34,799 nt of DNA, taken from assembly GCA_913061345.1 (NCBI GenBank), contig CAJXTZ010000017.1, positions 1-34,799 on the forward strand. The letters run 5' to 3'. Made by a program: the position numbers and the translations under genes. The notes under the pieces were generated by a model, which was given only the letters and a program-made list of their open reading frames with translations, was not told the origin of the DNA and did no database searches. Positions 7,195 to 15,541 of the stretch are shown piece by piece; within the stretch, counting starts at the first letter, position 1; every line of letters starts with the position of its first letter. The stretch is from an uncultured Erythrobacter sp. Lineage in GTDB: Bacteria; Pseudomonadota; Alphaproteobacteria; Sphingomonadales; Sphingomonadaceae.

Positions 7195-9813
7195 TTACGC
7201 AATGCTCCGGGCAGGCGAACGAAGGAGCCATTTGGTCGCCTCTGTCGCCAACAAGACTGCAGCTGCTCCGGCAAGGCATTGCCAGAACACGATCATGTGG
7301 ACCGGCTGGACACCAAGCAAGTTCTGCATCGGAGGGAAGTAGAGTGCTCCGATATGCAAGGTCAGCGCAGCAGCCATGCCGAAAAACATCCAGCCATTTT
7401 CAGGCGGGTGCCAGCGCCAGAATGGCCGGTGGAGGCTGCGGACACTCAGCAAGAATGCATTCTGGAACAGCACAACCATCAGCAACACAGCATTGCGCGC
7501 TTCAGCTGTAGTGTCGCCCGCTCCAAGATGGGTGGCGAGCATCCAAACAGACATGGCGGTCATCACGATTGCGCCGGGTAACATCAGGATCACCGCTTCC
7601 CGATCCAGCAAGGCTGCCAGCTTGCGACGGGGAGGCTGCTGCAATTCATCTCCTTCGCCCCGACCGAACCCAAGCGTGACATCCTGAACCCCATTGGTGA
7701 CAAGATTGAGCCACAGGAGCTGGACCGGCGTAAGCGGCATTGGCAAGCCAGCAGCCAGCGCGCCCAGAAACATGCAAATCTCGGCCAATCCGGTGGCGAC
7801 CATAAACAGTACGATTTTTCGCACGTTCAGGAAAGTGACCCGTCCTTCTTCAATCCCGGCAACGATGGTAGCGAAATTGTCATCGGCCAGCACCATATCG
7901 GCCGCGCCCCTTGCAACATCCGTGCCCCCGCGCCCCATTGCCACGCCGATATCCGCAGCGCGCAATGCTGGCCCATCGTTCACGCCATCGCCAGTAACGG
8001 CGACGATTTCTTCCGCCTTTTGCAATGCGCGGACGATGGCAAGCTTTTGTGCCGGTTCGATCCTGGCGTAGATGAGGGCGCGACCGACATTCTCTGCAAA
8101 CTCGTCACTCTCGCGGTCAAGCGCTGCAAGTTCTGCCCCGGTCACCACTGTTTCAGGATTGGTTGAAAGGCCCAGCTGGCGGGCAATGGCAAGCGCTGTG
8201 GCCGGATGGTCGCCAGTAATCATGCGCACGCCGATTCCTGCTTCACGACAACGCTCTACTGCTTTGACCACGCCGGAGCGCAGCGGATCACCCAGACCGA
8301 CAAAGCCAAGCAGGCGCAACCCGTGAAGGTGGTCCTTGATATGTCCATTGTACTGATCCGACATCCCTTCCGCGAGGACCAGCACGCGGTAGCCGTCACT
8401 GGCCATGCGTTCGACTATGTCAATGCTATCGGGATTGGCATCGGCACACATTGCCAGCACCGTTTCGGGCGCACCTTTGACTACGATCTGGCTCCCTCCG
8501 TTCGTCGCCGCCTCGACCGCGGCAAAACGCGCTGCAGGCTCGTAAGGAATGACCGACAAGCGTTCTATACCTAATAAAGTGGCCGGATTGTTGCCCGTTT
8601 CCTCGGCGAGATCAAGCAATGCCACATCGACAGCGTCGCCGACCGTACTGCCGGTATCGGTAAGTTGCGCTTCATTGCACAAGGCCGCTGCGCGGCTAAG
8701 ATCCGACAACGCATCGGGAAAATCTTCGGTCAACCAGTTCTTGCGATTTACAATGGTGCCATCGGGCAAGGCTGCCCGTTCTACTGTCAGGCGATTGAGT
8801 GTCAGCGTGCCGGTCTTGTCGCTGGCGATGAGGGTGCAGGCACCAAGTCCCTCCACGGCGGGCAGGGCACGAACAATGACATTGCGCCGTGCCATCCGGC
8901 TTGCAGCGGCCGACAAGGCGACGGTAACCGCAATGGGCAAGCCTTCGGGAATGGCCGCGACTGCCAAAGCGATTGCCAGAAGCACGATATCGCGCAGTCC
9001 TTCGCCCTGGAGCGCGAGAACGCCTGCCAAAAGAAGGATCAAAAGTATCGTCGCCAACGATATCTGGCGAGCAAGCAGCCCCATCCGCCGTACCAGCGGC
9101 GTGTCCACGGCCGTGCGGGTGGCCGCAGCGAGCGTTGTGCCGATCTCGCCCAGGAGTGTCTCGGTACCGGTCGCGACCACTACACCCACGCCGCGCCCCT
9201 CTACAACCGTAGTGCCAGCGTGCGCCATTGTCAGACGGTCGCCAGGCGGCGTGTCCATTTCTATGAACGCTTGAGCATCCTTTGCCGCTGGCGCGGATTC
9301 ACCGGTCAACAGGGATTCGTCAATCCGCAAACCAAGGGATGACAGCAAGCGCAGATCAGCTGTTACTTTGAAGCCGCTTTCCAATTCGACGATGTCGCCC
9401 GGCACAATCTCGGCAGAGGGTATTTCCCGCGCAATTCCGCCGCGCCGGATACGGGCTGTTTGCGGCACCAGCATGCGCAAGGCCATAGCGCTCGCATCGG
9501 CTTTGTATTCTTGATAGCTGCTGATGAGGGCATTCGTGGTGAGAACGCCGAAAATGAAGATTGCGTCCCATCTGTCTCCGATAGCAAGTGATAAGGCACC
9601 TGCACCCAGCAACAGATAGATAAGCGGATTGGTAAACTGGCGTAGGAAAATGCGCAGCGGACCGGAATTTCGCGTCTCCGGCAGGCTATTGCGGCCAAAA
9701 GCCGCCAATCGTTCATTTGCCTCGGTTTCGTCGAGGCCCGTCACAGACGACTGCGCGCCCGCCAGAGCCTCGCTACAACTCAGCGCATACCAGGGCTTTC
9801 GCTCCGAATTCAT
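7195..9813 (-). CDS. P-type cation-transporting ATPase (P2-like)
   Basis: With the ATG at 9813 (7 bp after the GNAT stop) this is an 872-residue pump. An N-terminal cation-ATPase domain (about 10-75) is followed by an actuator loop TGES (170-173), the TM4 motif PEGLP (289-293), the phosphorylation site DKTGT with Asp332, and the hinge TGDGVNDGPAL. About ten membrane segments are visible, with a C-terminal block of four to six. The layout is that of P2A/P2B-like Ca2+ or related pumps. In TM6 the SERCA-type N-x-x-T-D is here NLVTN, so the Ca-ligating Asp is Asn and the transported ion is uncertain. The frame is open 58 codons upstream, but that part overlaps the GNAT gene and shows no homology. 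The gene is probably translationally coupled to GNAT. Confidence 0.9.
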   Translation of the reverse strand: MNSERKPWYALSCSEALAGAQSSVTGLDETEANERLAAFGRNSLPETRNSGPLRIFLRQFTNPLIYLLLGAGALSLAIGDRWDAIFIFGVLTTNALISSYQEYKADASAMALRMLVPQTARIRRGGIAREIPSAEIVPGDIVELESGFKVTADLRLLSSLGLRIDESLLTGESAPAAKDAQAFIEMDTPPGDRLTMAHAGTTVVEGRGVGVVVATGTETLLGEIGTTLAAATRTAVDTPLVRRMGLLARQISLATILLILLLAGVLALQGEGLRDIVLLAIALAVAAIPEGLPIAVTVALSAAASRMARRNVIVRALPAVEGLGACTLIASDKTGTLTLNRLTVERAALPDGTIVNRKNWLTEDFPDALSDLSRAAALCNEAQLTDTGSTVGDAVDVALLDLAEETGNNPATLLGIERLSVIPYEPAARFAAVEAATNGGSQIVVKGAPETVLAMCADANPDSIDIVERMASDGYRVLVLAEGMSDQYNGHIKDHLHGLRLLGFVGLGDPLRSGVVKAVERCREAGIGVRMITGDHPATALAIARQLGLSTNPETVVTGAELAALDRESDEFAENVGRALIYARIEPAQKLAIVRALQKAEEIVAVTGDGVNDGPALRAADIGVAMGRGGTDVARGAADMVLADDNFATIVAGIEEGRVTFLNVRKIVLFMVATGLAEICMFLGALAAGLPMPLTPVQLLWLNLVTNGVQDVTLGFGRGEGDELQQPPRRKLAALLDREAVILMLPGAIVMTAMSVWMLATHLGAGDTTAEARNAVLLMVVLFQNAFLLSVRSLHRPFWRWHPPENGWMFFGMAAALTLHIGALYFPPMQNLLGVQPVHMIVFWQCLAGAAAVLLATEATKWLLRSPARSIA

Positions 9814-9820
9814 TCTATTG

Positions 9821-10417
9821 CTAGCGAAACGTCTTCTCGACCAGCATTGTCGTCGGGTCATCCGGCTGGGTCCGTACGGTAAAGCCCATCTCGCGCTCAA
9901 GACGCAAGGCATCGGCTTGGCTGATACTTTGCAGGGCGTAAATACGCCTGACTCCCATGGCAGCGGCATAATTGGCGCCGTGGTCAAGAAGCGCCCAGCT
10001 TATCCCTTTATGCTTGGCGTCTTCGCGCGTGCACATCGCAATTTCAGCAGAATCGAAATCTGCATCTGCGACTAGCATGGCAGTCGCGAGAATCTCTCCG
10101 TCCTCATCGTCGATTGCCAGAAAATCGATCGAGGAATCATCATCGTCGCGCAACATCGCTTCCAACCGGGCATCGTCCACTTTGCGCAAACCCGAAAGAA
10201 AGCGGAAGTAGAGATCTTCAGGTGTTACCCGTTCAAAGAACCGTTCCAGAGCATTGCGGTCTTCTGGCCTGGCAGGCGTGATTGTCACCTTCACGCCGGT
10301 ATGGGTGGTTGCGACAGCATTCCAGCCTTCCTGCGCTTCACGATTGGAGAAACTGCGCGAGGGCGAGTGCTGGTCAGTCGCAGGCGTTGGGCCTGGCGAA
10401 GATTTGACGTCTGTCAT
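9821..10417 (-). CDS. GNAT-family N-acetyltransferase
   Basis: This 198-residue protein has a disordered, Ser/Pro-rich N-terminus (about 1-35) and a GNAT fold from about residue 43 (VTITPARPEDRNALERFFERVTPEDLYFRF). That opening block is the one seen in the acetyltransferase domain of Pat/YfiQ-type lysine acetyltransferases. The acetyl-CoA loop region is around CTREDAKHKGISWALLDHGANYAAAMG, with the usual Q/R-x-x-G-x-G/A loop only partly conserved. The ribosome site AAGGAGC lies 7 bp before the ATG at 10417. It is the first gene of a three-gene operon with the P-type ATPase and the acyl-CoA synthetase, so the two halves of a Pat-like enzyme are encoded separately in one operon (inference). A strong heptamer-pair site lies 55-71 bp upstream. 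Confidence 0.82.
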   Translation of the reverse strand: MTDVKSSPGPTPATDQHSPSRSFSNREAQEGWNAVATTHTGVKVTITPARPEDRNALERFFERVTPEDLYFRFLSGLRKVDDARLEAMLRDDDDSSIDFLAIDDEDGEILATAMLVADADFDSAEIAMCTREDAKHKGISWALLDHGANYAAAMGVRRIYALQSISQADALRLEREMGFTVRTQPDDPTTMLVEKTFR

Positions 10418-10471
10418 GAATTAGCTCCTTTTCACAGGAACAGTGTCTGCGCCGCGTGCAATCGGTCGGCC

Positions 10472-10488
10472 ATCCGTAGACATCCGTA
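10472..10488 (-). promoter_or_regulatory. Perfect heptamer direct repeat TACGGAT-GTC-TACGGAT
   Basis: On the minus strand two identical TACGGAT heptamers are spaced exactly one helical turn (10 bp) apart, as part of a perfect 10-bp tandem repeat at 10471-10490. The near edge is 55 bp before the GNAT ATG, a position suited to an activator. Proposed as a binding site for the NarL-type regulator FixJ encoded at 14872-15492; this is inferred from recurrence, not proven. The remaining sequence up to 10672 shows no gene. Confidence 0.6.
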
Positions 10489-10672
10489 GAGCCATGCTGA
10501 TGCTGGCGTGCCAGCTTCAAAGGATTGCGGGAGTGTCCTGGCGTTTCCCGGTATCTGCCAGACGCAATTGCGCCGCCTGATCGCTCCCTGATGCGAGGTC
10601 AACCAGAACTGGCAACGCCTTCGCGAGCGATAGGACGGCGCGAGGGTAATCAATACGAGAGCCAAAGATCCG

Positions 10673-11407
10673 ATGCGCCAGGAAGGTCCCTTTGCGAGTC
10701 TTGAAGTGATCGACATCCACAAATCCTTTGGCAAGCGGCCTGTTTTGAATGGTCTGTCGTTAACTGTGAGACAAGGAGAGGTCGTTGGCCTTTTCGGACG
10801 TGACGGAGCGGGCAAAAGTGTGAGCTTTTATTGCATTCTCGGAATGCTGAAACCCGATGCTGGCCGTATCATGTTGCGCGGAGATGATATTTCACGATTG
10901 CCGTTCTACCGTCGCGCGATTCTTGGTTTGGGATATTTGCCGGAGCAGCCCTCTGTTTTTAGAGGTCTGACGGTCGAACAGAACGTGCAGGCGATGCTGG
11001 AGATTTCCGAACCTGATCGGCAGCGTCGCCATGAGCGCCTCGAAACTCTCCTGACAGATCTCAATATTGCACATCTGCGCAATACGCGGGCGACATCTTT
11101 ATCGGGCGGCGAGCGCAGAAGATGCGAAGTCGCCCGCGCGCTGGCCCTCGATCCGTCCGTCATGCTGCTCGATGAACCCTTCGCGGGCATCGATCCGCTT
11201 ACCGTCGCTAGTATCAAGGAGCTGGTTCTGAAAATGAAGCGGCGGAATATCGGCATTCTCATGACCGATCAGAATGTGCCCGAGATGCTCGACGTGATCG
11301 ATCAGGCCTATGTGATCGATCGGGGGCGGATCGTATTCGAAGGATCGTCCGATGAAATGCTCCACAACCCGACCGTTTTACGAACCTACCTGGGGAGCGG
11401 ACGCTGA
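10673..11407 (+). CDS. LptB-like ABC transporter ATPase, orphan
   Basis: This 244-residue ATPase resembles LptB, the cytoplasmic ATPase of lipopolysaccharide export. It keeps the LptB-like block after Walker A (FYCILGMLKPDAGRIML), the Q-loop region GLGYLPEQPSVFRGLTVEQN, the signature LSGGERRRCEVARALA, the Walker B region VMLLDEPFAGIDP and the switch region ILMTDQNV, where LptB has His-Asn in place of the Gln-Asn here. Walker A is GRDGAGKS rather than GPNGAGKT. No lptA, lptC, lptF or lptG gene is nearby, so this is likely an additional paralogue rather than the housekeeping copy. It is transcribed away from the GNAT operon and ends at a hairpin pair shared with hsp20. The start at 10673 lacks a clear ribosome site. 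Confidence 0.82.
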   Translation: MRQEGPFASLEVIDIHKSFGKRPVLNGLSLTVRQGEVVGLFGRDGAGKSVSFYCILGMLKPDAGRIMLRGDDISRLPFYRRAILGLGYLPEQPSVFRGLTVEQNVQAMLEISEPDRQRRHERLETLLTDLNIAHLRNTRATSLSGGERRRCEVARALALDPSVMLLDEPFAGIDPLTVASIKELVLKMKRRNIGILMTDQNVPEMLDVIDQAYVIDRGRIVFEGSSDEMLHNPTVLRTYLGSGR

Positions 11408-11540
11408 GCGAGACAAGTTTCGAGAATGTTGGAGAGCCTCAAGGTGCCCTGACAACACTCGTTCGTCCAGTTCGAACTAAGTATCGGTGCTCTAATTCTG
11501 GCAAAGGAACTGCAAGGCGCGGTGATGGCACCTAAAAAGT

Positions 11541-11598
11541 CACCCCGGCCCTCTAAGAACCGGGGTGATAGTCTCGGCGGTGAGTCCCATAGGGACTC
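11541..11598. terminator. Two adjacent hairpins between convergent genes
   Basis: The first hairpin has an 8-bp perfect stem, CACCCCGG (11541-11548) with CCGGGGTG (11560-11567). The second has a 7-bp stem, GAGTCCC (11582-11588) with GGGACTC (11592-11598), and a 3-base loop. They lie in the 255-bp gap between the convergent LptB-like gene and hsp20 and probably end transcription from both sides. Neither is followed by a long T run. Confidence 0.55.
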
Positions 11599-11662
11599 CG
11601 GGAGATTAGAGTTGCCCGCATGCATTGGGGGAAATCGCGCAGGCAGTACCGGGATTACAGTC

Positions 11663-12154
11663 TCATGCGTCCTTCTTCCCGGTATGAATTTCGATTTGGC
11701 GGCGACGTGTATCCACGTCGGCGCTGCGTGGTATCGAGACCCGCAATATGCCGTCGGAAGCCTCGGCTTTGATGTCATCTGTCAGCGCATCGGCGGGAAG
11801 GGCTATCCGCCGTTCGAAAGTACCGTAGCTTCTTTCGGAAATGACATAGTCACGATCTGCTTCCTGGCGTTCTTCCTTCTTCTCGCCCTTCAATATCAGC
11901 GTGTCGTGATCGACCTGCAAATCGATATCCTCCACCGCGATACCCGGCACTTCGACAGCCACATTATAGCAATCATCGGTTTCGGCCATTTCCACCGCAG
12001 GCGCTCCGGTAAACGGAAAAGCTGAAAGGCGTGCCGGGGAATCTTCTATCAAGTGATCGACACCGCTGCGCATTCTGGCAAGCGGTTCGATGAAGCGTTC
12101 AGCAAATCCGTGCTCTGAGCGCGGACGGCGCGGGGTTGTGAGTTGGTTGGTCAC
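11663..12154 (-). CDS. Hsp20/alpha-crystallin small heat-shock protein
   Basis: This is a 163-residue small heat-shock protein. The alpha-crystallin domain spans about residues 50-150: PAVEMAETDDCYNVAVEVPGI, DIDLQVDHDTLILKGEKKEE, the conserved SERSYGTFERRIALP and the C-terminal strand A-x-x-x-x-G-I-L-R-V-S-I-P. It acts as an ATP-independent holdase. GTG at 12154 is preferred because AGAGGA lies 7 bp before it; a TTG at 12190 in the same frame has no ribosome site. A symmetric heptamer pair lies 66-81 bp upstream, suggesting control by the nearby FixLJ system rather than only by heat. Confidence 0.92.
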   Translation of the reverse strand: MTNQLTTPRRPRSEHGFAERFIEPLARMRSGVDHLIEDSPARLSAFPFTGAPAVEMAETDDCYNVAVEVPGIAVEDIDLQVDHDTLILKGEKKEERQEADRDYVISERSYGTFERRIALPADALTDDIKAEASDGILRVSIPRSADVDTRRRQIEIHTGKKDA

Positions 12155-12219
12155 GATTCGATCCTCTGTCTTGCGGTCATCGGAAGCCAAGAATTAGATC
12201 GGGTGCAATCACGCAGCGA

Positions 12220-12235
12220 TACGGAAACATCCGTA
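12220..12235. promoter_or_regulatory. Perfectly spaced inverted heptamer pair before hsp20
   Basis: TACGGAA-AC-ATCCGTA is a 7-2-7 inverted repeat (a perfect 6-4-6 dyad TACGGA/TCCGTA). This arrangement is that of the best NarL/NarP sites. It lies about 66 bp before the hsp20 GTG. Proposed FixJ-type operator. Confidence 0.6.
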
Positions 12236-12290
12236 GAAAGCCGGATCGGCAGAACTGAGAAACGTGTTTCGATTGTTCGCCGCTTGCAGC

Positions 12291-13475
12291 TTAGCCCAAT
12301 GCACATTCGGTTTCTCCATTGGACTGCCGCAATGCCGCGGCTCCATCGCGATTGTAGATGTCTGGGAAAATGCGGATCGTTCCGGTGCGATCAGGCGCAG
12401 CGGTAAAGTAGGCAACATAAAGAGGGATTTTATGCGACAGCGGAATCGTGACGGTTCTTCCAGCTGCAATAGCTTGTTCGATTTCGGATGCCCCCCAACC
12501 GTCAGGAGACAGCACGGTTTCCGCAAACTGTAGCGCCCTGTCTACCCGCACGCAGCCATGGCTGCGTGCGCGCTCTTCCAGCGTGAACAGTTCGCGATTG
12601 GAGATGTCATGAAGGATGACGGCAAAGCGGTTTGGCATTACAAGCTTCATCCGCCCCAGCGTATTGTTGTCGCCCGGCATCTGCCGATATCGCCCGTTAT
12701 TGTAGATATAGCCCTGTGCACGCGCAGCAGTTGGATTTTGGCGCACAAAAGCAGCGATTCCTTCAGCCGCGATGCTGGATGGAATGTTCCACCAGGGGTT
12801 CAGCATGACGCCAGACACGTCCACAGAAAATACCGGAGTGGGGGATGACGGCTTGCCGACGATCACCCGCCAACTATCCATGATTGTGGTACCCTCCCAC
12901 AGCGTCAATTCCTGCGCTGCGGAATTGACTATCAAATAGCGCCCCTCCGCCGGGATAGGTATGCTGCGCCAGCGCGCCAGGTTGAGCGCCAACAGCTGGC
13001 GGCGCGCAACATTTATCTCGTTTGTGTAAGCTGTCGCAAGGGCGCTGTAATGGGGATGATCGGGACGGGCTGCGCGGATCACCAGATCGATCCGGTCGGC
13101 AGATAATGCCTCGGCAATCCTATCGCGCAGCGTCTGATCGGTTACCGATTGCGCGATATGCCAGTTCTCCGGCATCGTGTCGCCGCAGCATTGCCCGTGA
13201 TATGCACGCAGCAATTGCAATGCAGCCGTATCAGATACCTCGTTCAAATGATCTCGCTCGCCTGTATCGATCGCCTCGCGCAGATCACGTGCTGTTTGAA
13301 TCGGCAATTCGATCGCTTCGTCACCGGCCCGCAGCACCCATTGCAGGAGATTTTCGGCTTGGGCCGGCCGCCAGTTGCCCCGAGCATGGTTGTTTGCGGT
13401 ATCCTGTGCATTCAGAGGCATGAAGTCTGCAACAAATAGCAACAGGATCAGAAAGAAATTTCGCATCCGGCGCAT
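12291..13475 (-). CDS. L,D-transpeptidase with YkuD domain, periplasmic
   Basis: This 394-residue exported protein makes or edits 3-3 peptidoglycan crosslinks, or attaches proteins to peptidoglycan. It has an N-terminal signal peptide (MRRMRNFFLILLLFVADFMPLNA), a scaffold domain (about 30-195) and a YkuD catalytic domain (about 205-370). The catalytic domain starts YLIVNSAAQELTLWEG and ends in the active-site motif SHGCVRVD, with the catalytic Cys. The insertion with NPWWNIPSSIAAEG is typical of the YcbB/LdtD-like group. The ribosome site GGAGG lies directly before the ATG at 13475; a second ATG at 13466 is equally possible. The gene is divergent from fixL, and a heptamer-pair dyad lies 27-42 bp upstream. 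Confidence 0.9.
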   Translation of the reverse strand: MRRMRNFFLILLLFVADFMPLNAQDTANNHARGNWRPAQAENLLQWVLRAGDEAIELPIQTARDLREAIDTGERDHLNEVSDTAALQLLRAYHGQCCGDTMPENWHIAQSVTDQTLRDRIAEALSADRIDLVIRAARPDHPHYSALATAYTNEINVARRQLLALNLARWRSIPIPAEGRYLIVNSAAQELTLWEGTTIMDSWRVIVGKPSSPTPVFSVDVSGVMLNPWWNIPSSIAAEGIAAFVRQNPTAARAQGYIYNNGRYRQMPGDNNTLGRMKLVMPNRFAVILHDISNRELFTLEERARSHGCVRVDRALQFAETVLSPDGWGASEIEQAIAAGRTVTIPLSHKIPLYVAYFTAAPDRTGTIRIFPDIYNRDGAAALRQSNGETECALG

Positions 13476-13501
13476 TTCCTCCGCCTTGCCGGACGACGAA
13501 A

Positions 13502-13517
13502 TAAGGACATGTCCGTA
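13502..13517. promoter_or_regulatory. Inverted heptamer pair between ldt and fixL
   Basis: TAAGGAC-AT-GTCCGTA is a 7-2-7 inverted repeat with one mismatch between the arms, in the divergent region. It is 27 bp from the L,D-transpeptidase ATG and 205 bp from the fixL ATG. The rest of the 13476-13721 stretch shows no gene. Confidence 0.5.
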
Positions 13518-13721
13518 AAGAGGCTCAGGTCTTGACCGGCTACAATATCTGACTGTGAAGCAGGTGCCGCCCGATCGGCATTTTGACCTGTTCTGCGCAT
13601 TAAATTCAGTCTGATTCCACGGGTAGCCAAGCGGATTTGGAAGCCTTGAGCTGCTTGCAATTGTCCGCGCTGCCCAAAGGATGTTGTTATTCCCCCAGCA
13701 TATTGGCACTTGATACATAAA

Positions 13722-14882
13722 ATGGCGAAAGACCCACCTTCCATCGGCCCGTCCGCGCTGCACCCGTTCGGTGGCCCGGATGTTCTTCATGCGCTGATCG
13801 ACACCGTGCCCGATGCGATGGTCGTAATCGATACGAGCGGCAACATCCTGTCGTTCAGCACGGGGGCTGAGCTGATGTTTGGCTATTCCGAAGCCGAGGT
13901 GCTGGGTGAGAATGTCAGCCTCCTCATGCCCTCGCCCGATCGTGAACGGCACGACGGCTATTTGCGTCAATATATCAAAACGGGGGAACGGCGGGTCATT
14001 GGGATCGGTCGCGTGACAACAGCCAGGGCGCGCGATGGGGCGACCTTCCCGATCGATCTTTCCGTTGGCGAGGTCAATCTGGCCGATAAGCGTTTGTTCG
14101 CAGGCTTCATTCGGGATTTGACCGATAGCCGTCAAACCGAACAGCAATTACATTCCTTGCAGGCAGAATTGGCGCATGTCTCGCGTATTTCCTCCATGGG
14201 CACGCTTGCTACTTCTATTGCCCACGAACTTAACCAGCCGCTGACCGCGATTGCGAATTATGTCGAAGGTGCGCAAGACTTGCTAGACGAGCCCAGCGCG
14301 CACAACATTGACCAAGTTCGCTATGCGTTACGGGAAAGTGCCGATGAAGCGCTTCGTGCTGGACAAATCGTGCAGCGGCTGCGCGAATTTATCGCGCGCG
14401 GAGAGACTACCCGGACCTTTGCCAGCATTTCGAAACTGGTGAATGAGGCCACAGCTCTCGCTCTGATAAACGGCGATGCCCGCGGCGTAGAATTCGAGCA
14501 GGCGCTTTCCGATGAAGAAGACAAGGTGCTGGTCGATCCCGTCCAGATCCAGCAGGTGCTTGTCAATCTAATCCGCAATGCAGTCGAGGCGATGAGCGAA
14601 AGCACGATTAAGCGGCTGCTTATCTCCAGTCATCTGGATTCTGGTGGCATGATGGTCGTCACTGTCAGCGATAGCGGTCCGGGGCTGGACAAGCATGTCG
14701 CCGAACGTCTTTTCCATCCCTTCGTGAGCACCAAAGCTAGTGGAATGGGCCTGGGTCTCTCCATCGCGCACACCATTATCAACGCCCATGACGGCAAGAT
14801 CTGGGCTGAACCCTCACCCATGGGCGGAACACAATTTCATTTCTCGCTCGTCACGCAAAGGACACTGCCGGATGATGACTGA
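13722..14882 (+). CDS. fixL: Oxygen-sensing histidine kinase FixL
   Basis: This soluble 386-residue kinase has one PAS domain (about 20-140) and a HisKA/HATPase core (about 150-380). The PAS domain has the haem-pocket signature of FixL: RERHDGY with the proximal haem ligand His77, and GIGR with Arg97, which contacts bound O2. The block DGATFPIDLSVGE, GFIRDLT matches rhizobial FixL closely. The phosphoacceptor is His168 in IAHELNQPL; the N box is NLIRNAVEAM, and the G boxes are DSGPGL and GMGLGLSI. Without oxygen it should phosphorylate FixJ. There are no transmembrane segments, unlike Sinorhizobium FixL. ATG at 13722 is chosen over an in-frame TTG at 13710; no strong ribosome site is visible. 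The gene overlaps fixJ. Confidence 0.93.
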   Translation: MAKDPPSIGPSALHPFGGPDVLHALIDTVPDAMVVIDTSGNILSFSTGAELMFGYSEAEVLGENVSLLMPSPDRERHDGYLRQYIKTGERRVIGIGRVTTARARDGATFPIDLSVGEVNLADKRLFAGFIRDLTDSRQTEQQLHSLQAELAHVSRISSMGTLATSIAHELNQPLTAIANYVEGAQDLLDEPSAHNIDQVRYALRESADEALRAGQIVQRLREFIARGETTRTFASISKLVNEATALALINGDARGVEFEQALSDEEDKVLVDPVQIQQVLVNLIRNAVEAMSESTIKRLLISSHLDSGGMMVVTVSDSGPGLDKHVAERLFHPFVSTKASGMGLGLSIAHTIINAHDGKIWAEPSPMGGTQFHFSLVTQRTLPDDD

Positions 14883-15492
14883 CTATCCAGTTTATCTCAT
14901 CGATGACGATGATGGCGTTCGCCGATCAGTCGGCTTTATGCTCAAGACGTCAGGCTACCGGGTGAAAGCATTTGAATCCGGAGAGGAATTGCTTTCGCAT
15001 CTGCGGGATCTCGAGCCAGGCTACATCCTTCTCGATGTCAGAATGCCAGGTCGGGATGGCCTGGAGATCCAGGCCGAGTTGCGTGAACGCGGCGTCACTT
15101 ATCCTGTCATCGTCATGACCGGACATGGCGATGTCGATATGGCGGTAAAGGCCATGAAAAGCGGAGCCTCCGATTTTATCGAAAAGCCATTCGGGAAATC
15201 CACACTGCTTGGCGCGCTCGAGAATGCTGGCAACCGTCTGGCCGATAACGGCCTTCGGCATGCGCGACGCGATGAAGCACAGGTTCTCATCAACGGTCTG
15301 ACGCAGCGGGAGACTGAAGTGCTGGCGGGTCTGGTCAAAGGCTATCCCAACAAGACCATCGGCTACGACCTTGGGATCAGCCCGCGCACAGTCGAAATCC
15401 ACCGCGCCAATGTGATGAACAAGCTGGAAGTCCACAATCTTTCCGACCTGCTCCGCATCGCATTCGCCGCAGAAATTGGCGAAAAGGAATGA
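14872..15492 (+). CDS. fixJ: Response regulator FixJ (NarL-type)
   Basis: This 206-residue two-domain regulator has a receiver domain at 1-125, with the acidic pocket DDDD (11-14), phosphoacceptor Asp55 in YILLDVRMPG and Lys105 in EKPF. A LuxR/NarL-type helix-turn-helix covers about 140-200 (LTQRETEVLAGLVKGYPNKTIGYDLGISPRTVEIHRANVMNKL). It starts inside the end of fixL (ATGATGACTGA overlap), so the pair is translationally coupled. It should activate genes when oxygen is low. No fixK, nif or cbb3 oxidase genes are in the window; the likely local targets are the stress genes preceded by TACGGAT-like heptamer pairs. Confidence 0.93.
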   Translation: MMTDYPVYLIDDDDGVRRSVGFMLKTSGYRVKAFESGEELLSHLRDLEPGYILLDVRMPGRDGLEIQAELRERGVTYPVIVMTGHGDVDMAVKAMKSGASDFIEKPFGKSTLLGALENAGNRLADNGLRHARRDEAQVLINGLTQRETEVLAGLVKGYPNKTIGYDLGISPRTVEIHRANVMNKLEVHNLSDLLRIAFAAEIGEKE

Positions 15493-15541
15493 GAGAGATC
15501 AAGGCGATGCTTGCCCCTTATTTCGTGCAAAACCACATACG

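Noticed and set aside
10471..10490. CRISPR-like or satellite repeat
   Set aside because: There are only two 10-bp copies without spacers. The same heptamer recurs singly or in pairs at other promoters, which fits an operator. No CRISPR array was seen anywhere in the window.
13476..14147. N-terminal extension of the L,D-transpeptidase frame by 224 codons
   Set aside because: It runs through the intergenic region and antisense to fixL. The signal peptide and ribosome site place the start at 13475.
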